Below, one piece after another: positions 22,918-30,780 of a stretch of 35,839 bases of DNA. Positions within the stretch are counted from its first letter, which is position 1. Every line of letters starts with the position of its first letter. Below the pieces are notes generated by a model, which saw nothing but the letters and a program-made list of their open reading frames with translations, made no database searches and had not been told where the DNA came from. The stretch comes from an uncultured Prevotellaceae bacterium. GTDB lineage: Bacteria; Bacteroidota; Bacteroidia; Bacteroidales; Bacteroidaceae. Location of the stretch: contig CAMHKU010000020.1 in assembly GCA_946185805.1 (NCBI GenBank), forward strand, positions 1 to 35,839, read 5' to 3'. The position numbers and the translations under genes were made by a program.

Positions 22918-24348
22918 ATGAAAGCGGTTGTTATCGGTAGTGGTTTTGGCGGACTCGCCAGTGCTTTGCTGCTTGCCAAGGCTGGCTGCAAGGTGGTGGT
23001 GCTGGAGCGTCAGCACCAAGCCGGCGGATGCCTGCAGAGCTACCGGCGGGGGGAGCACTGGCTCGACACCGGTCTGCACTACGTAGGAGGACTGGCAGAG
23101 GGACAGACCCTGCACAGCCTCTTTGACGAGCTGGGACTGATGAACCTGCCGTGGCGGCGGCTGGATGCCGATGGCTTCGACCGTGTGACCATCGGTGGTG
23201 AGACGTTCTGCTATGCCGAGGGCTACGACCGTTTTGCAGAGACACTGGCAGAGAATTTTCCTCAGGAGCGTGACGCCCTCTACAGGTATACCGACCTGCT
23301 GCGCCATCTGCCGTCGATACAGGAGATTGGCGAAGTGTCGGCCTATAGTTACTTGACGGAGAACTTCCGCGACCCGCTGCTCATCAACGTGCTGGCTGGC
23401 ACAATGCTCAAGACGGAACTGCGGCGCGAGTCGCTGCCGCTCTTCCATTTCGCCCACGGACAGAGCAGCTTCATACAGAGCAGCTGGCGACTGGCGGGCG
23501 AGGGCAACTTGATGGTGGAGCAACTGCTCAGTGGCATCGTGTTCCACGGAGGCGAGTTGTACTTAGACTGCGAGGTGGACGAACTTATCGAGCGCGACGG
23601 GCGCATTGTGGCAGCCCACTGCAACAACGGCTTGGAGGTGGAAGGCGACGTTTTTATAAGCGACGTGCACCCAGCCCAGACTTTCAGCATGGTCAAGGAG
23701 AGCCAGGTATTGAAACGACTCTTTCGCCGACGTATCAGCACGCTCGACAACACCATGGGCATGTTCACTGCCTCGCTGGTAATAAAGCCGCACGCCCTGA
23801 AGTACTTTAACCACAACAAGTTTGTCTATAGGCGTGCTAATGTGTGGGACGAGGTACGAGGTATGAGGTACGAGACACGAGGTGCGAGGTACGAGGTTGA
23901 CCGCGTGATGGTCAGTGCCCGTGTGCCGGAAGACGGTGACGATAATGTAGAGCTGATAGACCTGCTGACGCCGATGCCGTGGGCGATGTGCCAGCAGTGG
24001 GAGCAGACCTCCGTAGGCCGCCGTGGCGATGACTATAAGGCAATGAAGCAACAGATAGCTGAGGCCTGCATAGCGCTGGCCGAAGAGGTGATACCAGGCT
24101 TAGGGGCGATGGTCGACAAGATATATACCAGTACGCCACTGACCTATCGCGACTATACGCTCACGCCCCAGGGCTCGGCCTACGGTCTGCGCAAGGACTG
24201 TCGTTCGCTGCTGACTACCAGCCTGTCGGTGCGCACGCCTATCGCCAACCTGCTACTCACCGGACAGAACGTGATGCTCCACGGCTTGGAAGGCGTAGCC
24301 ATGACTGCCAAGGCCACCGCTGATGTTCTGGTGAAGGGTGAAGGGTGA
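22918..24348 (+). CDS. CrtI/retinol-saturase-like FAD oxidoreductase
   Basis: A 476-aa flavoprotein. The N-terminal Rossmann motif VVIGSGFGGLASALLLAKAG and VLERQHQAGGCLQS bind FAD. HWLDTGLHYVGG and the C-terminal LLLTGQNVMLHGLEGVAMTA are typical of the phytoene desaturase / retinol 13,14-reductase group, which desaturates or saturates polyene chains. Next to a ketosynthase set it probably acts on a conjugated or fatty chain; direction and substrate are unknown. An AGGTACGAGGTATGAG-type repeat inserts EVRGMRYETRGARYEV (about 312-327). The gene ends Lys-Gly-Glu-Gly through the junction repeat, and GTAAATAGTTAAATAGTAA-type units lead into its ATG. Confidence 0.9.
   Translation: MKAVVIGSGFGGLASALLLAKAGCKVVVLERQHQAGGCLQSYRRGEHWLDTGLHYVGGLAEGQTLHSLFDELGLMNLPWRRLDADGFDRVTIGGETFCYAEGYDRFAETLAENFPQERDALYRYTDLLRHLPSIQEIGEVSAYSYLTENFRDPLLINVLAGTMLKTELRRESLPLFHFAHGQSSFIQSSWRLAGEGNLMVEQLLSGIVFHGGELYLDCEVDELIERDGRIVAAHCNNGLEVEGDVFISDVHPAQTFSMVKESQVLKRLFRRRISTLDNTMGMFTASLVIKPHALKYFNHNKFVYRRANVWDEVRGMRYETRGARYEVDRVMVSARVPEDGDDNVELIDLLTPMPWAMCQQWEQTSVGRRGDDYKAMKQQIAEACIALAEEVIPGLGAMVDKIYTSTPLTYRDYTLTPQGSAYGLRKDCRSLLTTSLSVRTPIANLLLTGQNVMLHGLEGVAMTAKATADVLVKGEG
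23851..23897 (+). repeat. GAGGTACGAG repeat in frame inside the FAD oxidoreductase gene
   Basis: Units of about 9-10 bp (GAGGTACGAG, GTATGAGGTA, CGAGACACGA, GGTGCGAGGT, ACGAGGT) run for 47 bp. They encode an Arg/Glu/Tyr-rich stretch lying between FVYRRANVWD and VDRVMVSARVP, so the frame is maintained. Confidence 0.85.
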
Positions 24349-24463
24349 TTACCTCTCCGCGGTAAGGTAATAAATCGAAAATATCGGACACGAGCTTTGC
24401 TCGCTTGCCTAAGCAAGAAATCGAAAATATAGAAAATACAGTAAATCGAAAATTAGAAGAGGT
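24337..24463 (+). repeat. Stop-codon-spanning phrase repeat and leader before the LolA-like gene
   Basis: It starts with the second copy of the 41-base phrase (24337-24377), giving Lys-Gly-Glu-Gly-stop and CGCGGTAAGGTAATAAATCG. Then come GAGCTTTGCTCGCT (24392-24405, near copy at 11228-11241), a small hairpin CTTGC/GCAAG (24404-24417), and AAATCGAAAAT units up to the ATG. Confidence 0.75.
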
Positions 24464-25048
24464 ATGAAGAAAGTATTATTGCTGATAACGCTGCTGGCCC
24501 AGTTGACGCTGGCCGTAGCTCAGAATGGCGACTTCCAGAAGGCTGTTGCCCGTTATAAGAGTGCCAAGACCGTGACGGCCACCGCCACTAAGATTACTCA
24601 TAGGGCTGCCCTTGCCAATGACGAGACGGCCACGGGTAAGCTGCTGATGAAGCAGCCGTCGGAGGTGGGTATCACCATGGACGGCGGTAAAGAAGGCCTG
24701 CTGATGCAGGGCAACAAGTTTACCATGACTGTGAAAGGTAAGAAACACTCCACCGACAGCCAGAAGAACCGCCAGTTTGTCACCTTCCAGGCCGTCTTTG
24801 AGAGCATCCTTGCCGGCGGAGCCAAGGACATCAGCCAGCTCTCTGACCTGACGATGAACCGTCAGGGGCAGCAGCTAGTGCTCACCATCACCCCCGTGGC
24901 TGCCACAAAGAAGGAGGCCCGCCGCATGCTCTTCACCTCGTTTACGCTGACCATAGACACCAAGACCTCGGAGCTGCGCTCGCTGCGCATGAACGAAAAG
25001 GCCGGCAACTACACCGAGTATAAGTTTACTAATTTCTCATTTAAATGA
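24464..25048 (+). CDS. LolA-like outer-membrane lipoprotein carrier
   Basis: A 194-aa periplasmic protein with signal peptide MKKVLLLITLLAQLTLAVAQ. The remainder has the LolA-type half-barrel pattern: TATATKITHRA, GKLLMKQPSEVGITMDGG, GLLMQGNKFTMTVKGKKHS and the last strand YTEYKFTNFSFK. LolA-fold proteins shuttle acylated molecules across the periplasm. LolA paralogues are standard members of aryl-polyene and flexirubin loci, so this one likely carries the operon product or a lipidated intermediate. It overlaps the next gene by 4 bp (ATGA). Confidence 0.83.
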   Translation: MKKVLLLITLLAQLTLAVAQNGDFQKAVARYKSAKTVTATATKITHRAALANDETATGKLLMKQPSEVGITMDGGKEGLLMQGNKFTMTVKGKKHSTDSQKNRQFVTFQAVFESILAGGAKDISQLSDLTMNRQGQQLVLTITPVAATKKEARRMLFTSFTLTIDTKTSELRSLRMNEKAGNYTEYKFTNFSFK

Positions 25049-27666
25049 CCCAATACTTTTCCCAGCGGTCTCCGCTGCCACTGCTGCAGAGGCAATGCAA
25101 ATCACTGTGGCTCACTCTCCTGCTGATGCTGCTGACACTTTCCGTGAGCGCCCAGCAGCAACCGCTGACGGGTGTCGTAACCGATGCTGACACAGGTGAC
25201 AGCATCGGTTTTGCCAGCGTGGTGTACGAAGGTCACCACATTTCGGCCATAGCCAACAGTATCGGCCACTACCGCATCAACCGCCATATAGGCTGGAACC
25301 TCACGTTCAGCGCCGTGGGCTATAAGTCGCGCATCGTCCGCATCAGCGAGAAGACCAAGGCGCAGCTCAACATCAGCCTGAAGCCTGACAAACGCCAGCT
25401 GTCGGAGGTTACCGTCAAGGCCCGTCGCAACCGCTATAGCCGAAAGAACAACCCCGCCGTAGACCTAATGCGCCGCGTGGTGGCAGCCAAGAAGAAGACC
25501 GACCTGGGCGTTAACGACTATTACCAGTATCAGAAGTATGAGAAAATCACCTTGGCCTTCAATGACCTGAAGCCCGAGCAGCTAGAGCAGAAACCCTTCA
25601 GCAACCATCCGTGGCTGCTGGACCAGGTAGAGACCAACAGCTATACGGGCAAGATGGTGCTGCCCGTAAGTGTTGACGAGACGGTGTCGCAGAAAATCTA
25701 TCGCCGTGAGCCGCGCTCGGAGAAGACCATCATCCAGGGACAGACATCGACGGGCGTCAACGACCTCTTCCAGACTGGCGACATCATCAATACCGTGGTG
25801 AAGGATGTCTTTACCGACGTAGACCTCTATCAGGACCGCATCCGGCTGCTGCAGTATCCCTTTGTGTCGCCCATCTCCGAAGAAGGTATCAACTTCTACC
25901 GCTTCTATATTGAGGATACCCTGCAGATAGATCGCGACTCGTGCATACACCTGCACTTCCTGCCCAACAACCAGCACGATATGGGATTCCGTGGCGACAT
26001 CTATATTCTCAACGACTCGACGCTGCACCTGCGCAGGGCGCAGTTGACAGTGCCTAAGCAGAGTACAGTGAACTTTGTCGAAGAGATGCAAATCATGCAA
26101 GAGTATAAGCAGCTGCCCGATGGCCAGTGGGTGCTGTCAAAGGACGACATGGTGACAGAGCTCAGCCTCTTTGGCTTTGTGCTCAGCAAAGCTAATGTGA
26201 CGCGTACCACACGACTGTCGGACTACTCGTTTGACCCCGTGCCGAAGAAATTGTTTAAGGGGATGCAGAAAGAGGTAACAGAAGCCGATGCTCAGATGCG
26301 TGACGAAGACTTCTGGAAGCAGTACCGCCAGGTGGAGCTTACCAAGAGTGAAAGCCGCATGGACAAGTTTATCAACAATATTGAAAACATAAAAGGCTTC
26401 AAGTACGTCATTTTCGGACTGAAAGCACTTTTCGAAAACTCCGTGGAGACAAGTACGCCCAACTATATTGATATTTGTCCGGTGAACACAATCTTGACGC
26501 GTAACTTCGTTGACGGATGGCGCAGCCGCATTAGCGTGAAGACCACTGCCAACCTCAACAAGCACCTCTTCCTCTCAGGCTACTATGCCCGCGGATGGGG
26601 CTCTCACCGCAACTATTACAATATTGAGGGCACCTATTCGCTGAACCGCAAGAAATACTTGCCTCATGAATTTCCGCGCCGCACGCTGACGGTGTCGTCA
26701 TCACGCGACGTATGCTCGCCCGGCGACCGCTTTATGGATACCGACAAGGATAACTTCATGGTAGCCTTGAAGTGGGCCGAGACTAACAAAATGATGTTCT
26801 ACGACCGCCAACAGGCCACCTTCGAGTATGAGACCGACTGGGGACTGAAGCTTACCCTCAGTGGTAAGCGTGAAGAGAATGAGGCCTGCGGCGCCATGTC
26901 GTTTGAAACCATGGACAAGCCGCGGCAGAACCTCAACCGCCGCACCGGCAATGGCGAGTACCTGCGCACCACCGAGGTAACGGGTCGCCTGCGCTATGCC
27001 CCTGGCGAGACGTATATCAACAACAAGTTGCGCCGCCGCGTCATCAACTTCGACGCACCGGTGTTCAGCATCGCCCATACCCGCGGATTCAACGACGTGC
27101 TCGGCGGTGACTATAACTATAACTACACCGAGGCACATATCTATAAGCGCTTCTGGCTGGGCAGCAGCTGGGGTAAGATTGACGCCCACATCAAGGCCGG
27201 CATACAGTGGAACCAAGTGCCTTATCCCTTGTTGGTGCATCCCGCTGCCAACCAGTCGTACATCATCCTGCCCGAGACCTTCAGCTGTATCAACACCATG
27301 GAGTTTGTCAACGACCGCTATGCCTCGTTGATGCTCTCATGGGATCTCAACGGCAAGATCTTCAACCGACTGCCTATTATCAAGAAGTGGAATCTGCGCG
27401 AGTTCATCGCCATCCGTACCCTCTGGGGCGACCTCAGCGACAAGAACAACCCGCTTTTGCCTGAGAATGTCGGCAATCCACGGTTGATGTACTTCCCAGA
27501 GGGTGTCAACGTGATGGACCCCTCAAAACCCTATGCAGAGCTGGTCTTAGGCGTCCACAACATCTTTAAGTTCTTCCATGTGGAGTATGTTCGACGACTG
27601 GCTTACAACGACCTGCCTACCTCGCCCAAGTGGGGTATGCGCTACGTCATTGCTTTCAGCTTCTAA
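25045..27666 (+). CDS. DUF5686-type outer-membrane beta-barrel protein
   Basis: An 873-aa protein. After a signal segment (about 20-36, ending SVSAQ) comes a carboxypeptidase-regulatory-like beta-sandwich (about 38-113: LTGVVTDADTGDSIGFASVV ... VTVKARR). A middle domain (about 125-430) then leads into a long C-terminal series of amphipathic strands ending in AFSF, the usual aromatic barrel terminus. This fits DUF5686 with its CarboxypepD_reg-like domain. Function is unknown; it resembles TonB-dependent receptors but shows no plug domain that I can see. The ATGA overlap with the LolA-like gene suggests the pair completes transfer of a lipid product to or across the outer membrane. A hairpin ends the operon. 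Confidence 0.86.
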   Translation: MTQYFSQRSPLPLLQRQCKSLWLTLLLMLLTLSVSAQQQPLTGVVTDADTGDSIGFASVVYEGHHISAIANSIGHYRINRHIGWNLTFSAVGYKSRIVRISEKTKAQLNISLKPDKRQLSEVTVKARRNRYSRKNNPAVDLMRRVVAAKKKTDLGVNDYYQYQKYEKITLAFNDLKPEQLEQKPFSNHPWLLDQVETNSYTGKMVLPVSVDETVSQKIYRREPRSEKTIIQGQTSTGVNDLFQTGDIINTVVKDVFTDVDLYQDRIRLLQYPFVSPISEEGINFYRFYIEDTLQIDRDSCIHLHFLPNNQHDMGFRGDIYILNDSTLHLRRAQLTVPKQSTVNFVEEMQIMQEYKQLPDGQWVLSKDDMVTELSLFGFVLSKANVTRTTRLSDYSFDPVPKKLFKGMQKEVTEADAQMRDEDFWKQYRQVELTKSESRMDKFINNIENIKGFKYVIFGLKALFENSVETSTPNYIDICPVNTILTRNFVDGWRSRISVKTTANLNKHLFLSGYYARGWGSHRNYYNIEGTYSLNRKKYLPHEFPRRTLTVSSSRDVCSPGDRFMDTDKDNFMVALKWAETNKMMFYDRQQATFEYETDWGLKLTLSGKREENEACGAMSFETMDKPRQNLNRRTGNGEYLRTTEVTGRLRYAPGETYINNKLRRRVINFDAPVFSIAHTRGFNDVLGGDYNYNYTEAHIYKRFWLGSSWGKIDAHIKAGIQWNQVPYPLLVHPAANQSYIILPETFSCINTMEFVNDRYASLMLSWDLNGKIFNRLPIIKKWNLREFIAIRTLWGDLSDKNNPLLPENVGNPRLMYFPEGVNVMDPSKPYAELVLGVHNIFKFFHVEYVRRLAYNDLPTSPKWGMRYVIAFSF

Positions 27667-27676
27667 GTGGAAAGAT

Positions 27677-27725
27677 GTATCGGGGACATAGCTGCAGACT
27701 TTTTGCTGCTCTATGCCCCCGATAC
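27677..27725. terminator. Hairpin between convergent operons
   Basis: GTATCGGGGACATAG (27677-27691) pairs with CTATGCCCCCGATAC (27711-27725), with one internal mismatch and a 19-nt loop. It lies between the DUF5686 gene (+) and the MBL hydrolase gene (-), and likely terminates both. Confidence 0.7.
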
Positions 27726-27729
27726 CTGT

Positions 27730-28374
27730 TTATGCTCCCACCATATACGGATTGTAGCGTAGCTCGTCGGCGATGGTGGTAGCTAGTCCATGGCCAGGAT
27801 AAACCTTGGTGTTGACGGGGAGTTTGGCTAGCAGTTGCAGACTGTTGGTCATTTGTGTCCAGCTGCTGCGAGGAAAGTCTGTGCGGCCGATACTCATGCG
27901 AAACAGCGTGTCGCCGGAAAAAGCCACACCCTCGGTCTCGCAGTAGAAAGTCACGGAGCCGGGCGTATGGCCCGGGGTAGGCAGCACAGCAAACTGATGG
28001 TTGCCAAAAGTAATGATGTCGTCAGGCGCCAGTAAGGAGCCTACGGGAGCCACCTCGCCGTCATAGTCAAATTCCAGCATGTCGCGCGCCTGCTTTTTGA
28101 GGTCCATCAGTTCCAGGTCTTCCTGTGCCACTTCGGGCTTCACGCCAAAGGTGCGCCAGATAGTGTCATTGCCAAAATTATGGTCAAAGTGGCCGTGGGT
28201 ACACAATAGGTGTACAACCTTCAGCTGGTGCTGCTGTATGTAGCTGACAATAGCATTACGTTCCTGCTCATAGAAGGCACCACAGTCAATGATGACGGCC
28301 TCGTTACTCTCGTCGCTTACCACGTAGCAGTTCTCCTGCAGCATGTTTACCTCAAATCGTTTGATGTTCAGCAT
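27730..28374 (-). CDS. MBL-fold metallohydrolase (glyoxalase II-like)
   Basis: A 214-aa metallo-beta-lactamase fold enzyme. The zinc motif is THGHFDHNFG (His60, His62, Asp64, His65), with further ligands in PTPGHTPGS, AFSGDTLF and VYPGHG. The small single-domain form is common in Bacteroidetes and is often annotated as hydroxyacylglutathione-hydrolase-like; the real substrate thioester or lactone is unknown. It starts 12 bp after the rsmG stop in the same unit. Confidence 0.9.
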   Translation of the reverse strand: MLNIKRFEVNMLQENCYVVSDESNEAVIIDCGAFYEQERNAIVSYIQQHQLKVVHLLCTHGHFDHNFGNDTIWRTFGVKPEVAQEDLELMDLKKQARDMLEFDYDGEVAPVGSLLAPDDIITFGNHQFAVLPTPGHTPGSVTFYCETEGVAFSGDTLFRMSIGRTDFPRSSWTQMTNSLQLLAKLPVNTKVYPGHGLATTIADELRYNPYMVGA

Positions 28375-28386
28375 GTCTTATCATTA

Positions 28387-29007
28387 TTATAATGGCAGAT
28401 ATACCACATTCTTTTCCTTAAACCATTCTTCGCAGAAGAAGTTGCTGATAGGGTCTACCTCAACAAACCGCTGAAAGGGTTGAACCTCGGCCTGTAAGTC
28501 GCCGCCTTTTAAGCAGATTATTCCGTTGCCAAGAACATTACGCTGACTCTTGCTGATGTTCTTGCGTACAATCTTTACCAGGTCGGGTAGGGGCATGACG
28601 GCGCGACTCACCACAAAGTCGAATTTCCCCTTCTCGTCCTCGCCCCTCAGGTGTTCGGCTTTGCAGTTGGTCAGTCCTATGGCTGTTGCTACCTCTTGAG
28701 CTACGCGAATCTTTTTTCCCGTACCGTCAATCAACTTGAAGTGGCATTCGGGAAACAGGATGGCCAGCGGGATGCCAGGGAAGCCGCCGCCAGTGCCGAA
28801 GTCGAGAATCTCAGTGCCAGGGCGGAAATGTATGGTCTTGGCAATGGCCATCGAGTGGAGCACGTGGTGCTCGTAGAGGTTGTCAATGTCCTTACGCGAT
28901 ATAACGTTGATCTTGGCGTTCCACTCACGGTATAGGCCGTCCAACATCTCCAGTTGCCTTTGCTGTGTGGTGCTGAGGTCGGGAAAGTATTTCTTGATTA
29001 TTTCCAT
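28387..29007 (-). CDS. rsmG: 16S rRNA (guanine527-N7)-methyltransferase
   Basis: A 206-aa RsmG/GidB enzyme that methylates G527 of 16S rRNA using SAM. Diagnostic features are EWNAKINVISRKDIDNLYEH, HVLHSMAI, the SAM-binding loop ILDFGTGGGFPGIPLAI, and DFVVSRAVMPL. Length is normal. Its ATG overlaps the last codons of the upstream lipoprotein gene by 10 bp, and the MBL gene follows, giving a three-gene unit. Loss of this function gives low-level streptomycin resistance in other bacteria. Confidence 0.96.
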   Translation of the reverse strand: MEIIKKYFPDLSTTQQRQLEMLDGLYREWNAKINVISRKDIDNLYEHHVLHSMAIAKTIHFRPGTEILDFGTGGGFPGIPLAILFPECHFKLIDGTGKKIRVAQEVATAIGLTNCKAEHLRGEDEKGKFDFVVSRAVMPLPDLVKIVRKNISKSQRNVLGNGIICLKGGDLQAEVQPFQRFVEVDPISNFFCEEWFKEKNVVYLPL

Positions 29008-29780
29008 ATCTTTTTCAAGTCATCTTTACTGATTGTGAGCTCTACCAAACCATAGGCGTATGGTGCTATTTCATAAGGATTATAGACGAAGGTGACGTCA
29101 TCGCTGCCTAAAACGAAGTTCTCTGTGGCGAACATGTCCATGGCATAAAGATAGCCTTTCTCTCTCAGGTCGTCGGCGTCTTCAGCTCCCGCCTGTTTGA
29201 TAAGCGCCTGTAGCAGCAGTTCGCATAGTTGCTGTTCAAAGCCGGGTACGAAGATGTCGCTCAGCGTGATGCGCTGTCCCGTCTTGTTGTTGAAGTTAAA
29301 GAACAGCTCCTGTTGTATGCCGTGAGCACCGCCTTCATAGTAGTCAATCACCGCCTTATACACCGTTACGTCATCATGCCGGTCTGCTATTTCGCTGTTC
29401 ACATGATAGTGATATTCATACCAGGCGCGCTTGAGCTCGTCGTCACGGTCTTCGCGGTAGAGCGGTACGATGTTCTTAGTGTATTCGGCAGTATATTTGT
29501 TGGCAAAAGAGTCGGCAGCTTGTTGCAGGGAGATTCCTTCCATGTAAAAAAGCTCGTGGGTGAGAGCGTCGTTGATGACTTTTGCAGCACTAGTGCTGTC
29601 GCCCTTGGCCGCCGCCACCTCTATACGTACACTGCACTTAGGAGCGTCGGTCTCCTGACCGGCGCTCACGCTTTTTTCTACCTTGACGGTTTCGAAGGCC
29701 AATTCTGCACTCTTCTCAGAACCGCCACAACTGCTTAGCAAAGAAATGGCGGCAATAGCCGCCATAACTGTTTTCCTCAT
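28998..29780 (-). CDS. Lipoprotein with DUF4163/DUF3298 (RsiV-like) domains
   Basis: A 260-aa protein. The lipobox LLSSC (Cys about 18) marks a lipoprotein. The DUF4163 part is about 45-140 and DUF3298 about 145-255, with YYEGGAHGIQQELFFNFN, GQRITLSDIF and VTFVYNPYEIAPYAYG as typical signatures. The same pair forms the lysozyme-sensing part of RsiV, but here there is no anti-sigma domain. Function is unknown. It is the first gene of the unit with rsmG and the MBL hydrolase; -7 element TATCTTTGC at 29841-29849. Confidence 0.88.
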   Translation of the reverse strand: MRKTVMAAIAAISLLSSCGGSEKSAELAFETVKVEKSVSAGQETDAPKCSVRIEVAAAKGDSTSAAKVINDALTHELFYMEGISLQQAADSFANKYTAEYTKNIVPLYREDRDDELKRAWYEYHYHVNSEIADRHDDVTVYKAVIDYYEGGAHGIQQELFFNFNNKTGQRITLSDIFVPGFEQQLCELLLQALIKQAGAEDADDLREKGYLYAMDMFATENFVLGSDDVTFVYNPYEIAPYAYGLVELTISKDDLKKIWK

Positions 29781-29840
29781 GATTTAATTTCCTCCGTGAG
29801 TAGTTATTTGTTCAGGTCTGGCTATAATATGTATTTCTGT

Positions 29841-29849
29841 GCAAAGATA
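29841..29849 (-). promoter_or_regulatory. -7 promoter element of the DUF3298-rsmG-MBL unit
   Basis: Minus strand TATCTTTGC, 60 bases before the ATG at 29780. The rest of the 29781-29899 gap is A/T-rich with nothing else recognised. Confidence 0.7.
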
Positions 29850-29899
29850 TACATAATAATCCTCTTCTCCAAATATTTTTTGAGTTATTTCTGTGAATG

Positions 29900-30646
29900 T
29901 CAATACAGTTCGCGGGGCATGAGCTGTTGGGCTCGCTCAAAATCTTCTGGTGTATCCAGCTCATAGGAGAAGTAGCTGGTGGTGTCTACCACGCGGAAGG
30001 TATGGCCTTGCGGAATAAGGCGCTCGAAAGCGCGCTCATAAAAGATGTTAATAAGCCCCTCGCGTTCTATCATGAGGTTGAGCTCGCGGTAGAGAGCAGT
30101 GCTATACTCGGCCGTGATTTTCTCTATGCCTACCGACTCGCCGATGGCGTCTTCCGGGCGGCAGGTCTTGCTAATCTCAGTGATGCGGCCGCAGGCGTCA
30201 ACGCACACTTTCATCTCCTCGTCGCCCAGTTCATGACGGTTGACGGCCAGTGCAGACTCCGCCTCTGAGGCTATGCGCACCACGGCAGCGGGGTCGCAGA
30301 GGATGTCGCTGTCCATCAGCAGAAATTCCTGACCGCTGACCACTTGTCCTGCCATCCAAAGAGAGTAGATATTGTTGTTGTGCTCGTAATCGGCATTATG
30401 CAGGAATGTCACCGTGGGTGATAGGTGTTGGGTGATGGTTGAGAGATAGTCGTTGAGGAAGTGACGTATCTGCTCAGCCCTGTAACCGGTAACGACAACA
30501 AACTCCCGTATGCCGGCCTGCAGCATGGCATCGACGGTACGTTCCAACAACGTGCGCTCGCCTACCTTCAGCAGGCATTTGGGCTTAGTATCAGTAAGCG
30601 GGCGCAGACGCTTGGCCATTCCCGCAGCAAGTATTACTCCGAACAT
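29900..30646 (-). CDS. Sugar/alcohol-phosphate nucleotidyltransferase (LicC/GalU-like fold)
   Basis: A 248-aa nucleotidyltransferase. The signature VILAAGMAKRLRPLTDTKPK and CLLKVG binds the NTP; LLMDSDILCD holds the metal-binding Asp pair. Small enzymes of this type make CDP-choline, CDP-ethanolamine-like or NDP-sugar compounds. Following a CDP-alcohol phosphatidyltransferase and a flippase-like protein, a CDP-activated head group is a reasonable guess. Residues about 66-79 (LSTITQHLSPTV) are encoded by the phrase repeat also found in the ATP-grasp-like gene, inserted between a helix (RHFLNDYL) and the strand VTFLHN. The 134-bp gap upstream separates it somewhat from the rest of the set. Confidence 0.85.
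   Translation of the reverse strand: MFGVILAAGMAKRLRPLTDTKPKCLLKVGERTLLERTVDAMLQAGIREFVVVTGYRAEQIRHFLNDYLSTITQHLSPTVTFLHNADYEHNNNIYSLWMAGQVVSGQEFLLMDSDILCDPAAVVRIASEAESALAVNRHELGDEEMKVCVDACGRITEISKTCRPEDAIGESVGIEKITAEYSTALYRELNLMIEREGLINIFYERAFERLIPQGHTFRVVDTTSYFSYELDTPEDFERAQQLMPRELY
30414..30438 (-). repeat. GTGGGTGATAGGTGTTGGGT repeat in frame inside the nucleotidyltransferase gene
   Basis: Minus strand matches the 5843-5898 repeat at 22 of 23 compared bases, but is read in a different frame (Ile-Thr-Gln-His-Leu-Ser-Pro-Thr instead of Ser-Pro-Thr-Thr-Tyr-His-Pro). Confidence 0.85.
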
Positions 30647-30780
30647 AAAATATTTAGATTAAAACAATTAAATGTAACAGTTAATGGATGATTTATTTTG
30701 AACCTAAATCTTTCTTGAAATCTTTCCTAAGATCTTTGCATCCAATTTTTTCTTAGATTTTACATAAGATTTATGTTCTT
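30647..30780 (-). other. A/T-rich gap in the lipid head-group set
   Basis: This 134-bp gap contains several degenerate AAGATTT / AAATCTTA units on the minus strand (for example GAAAGATTTCAAGAAAGATT) that may form small hairpins. No gene and no clear TAnnTTTGC element is seen. It may carry the promoter or leader of the nucleotidyltransferase gene. Confidence 0.4.
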
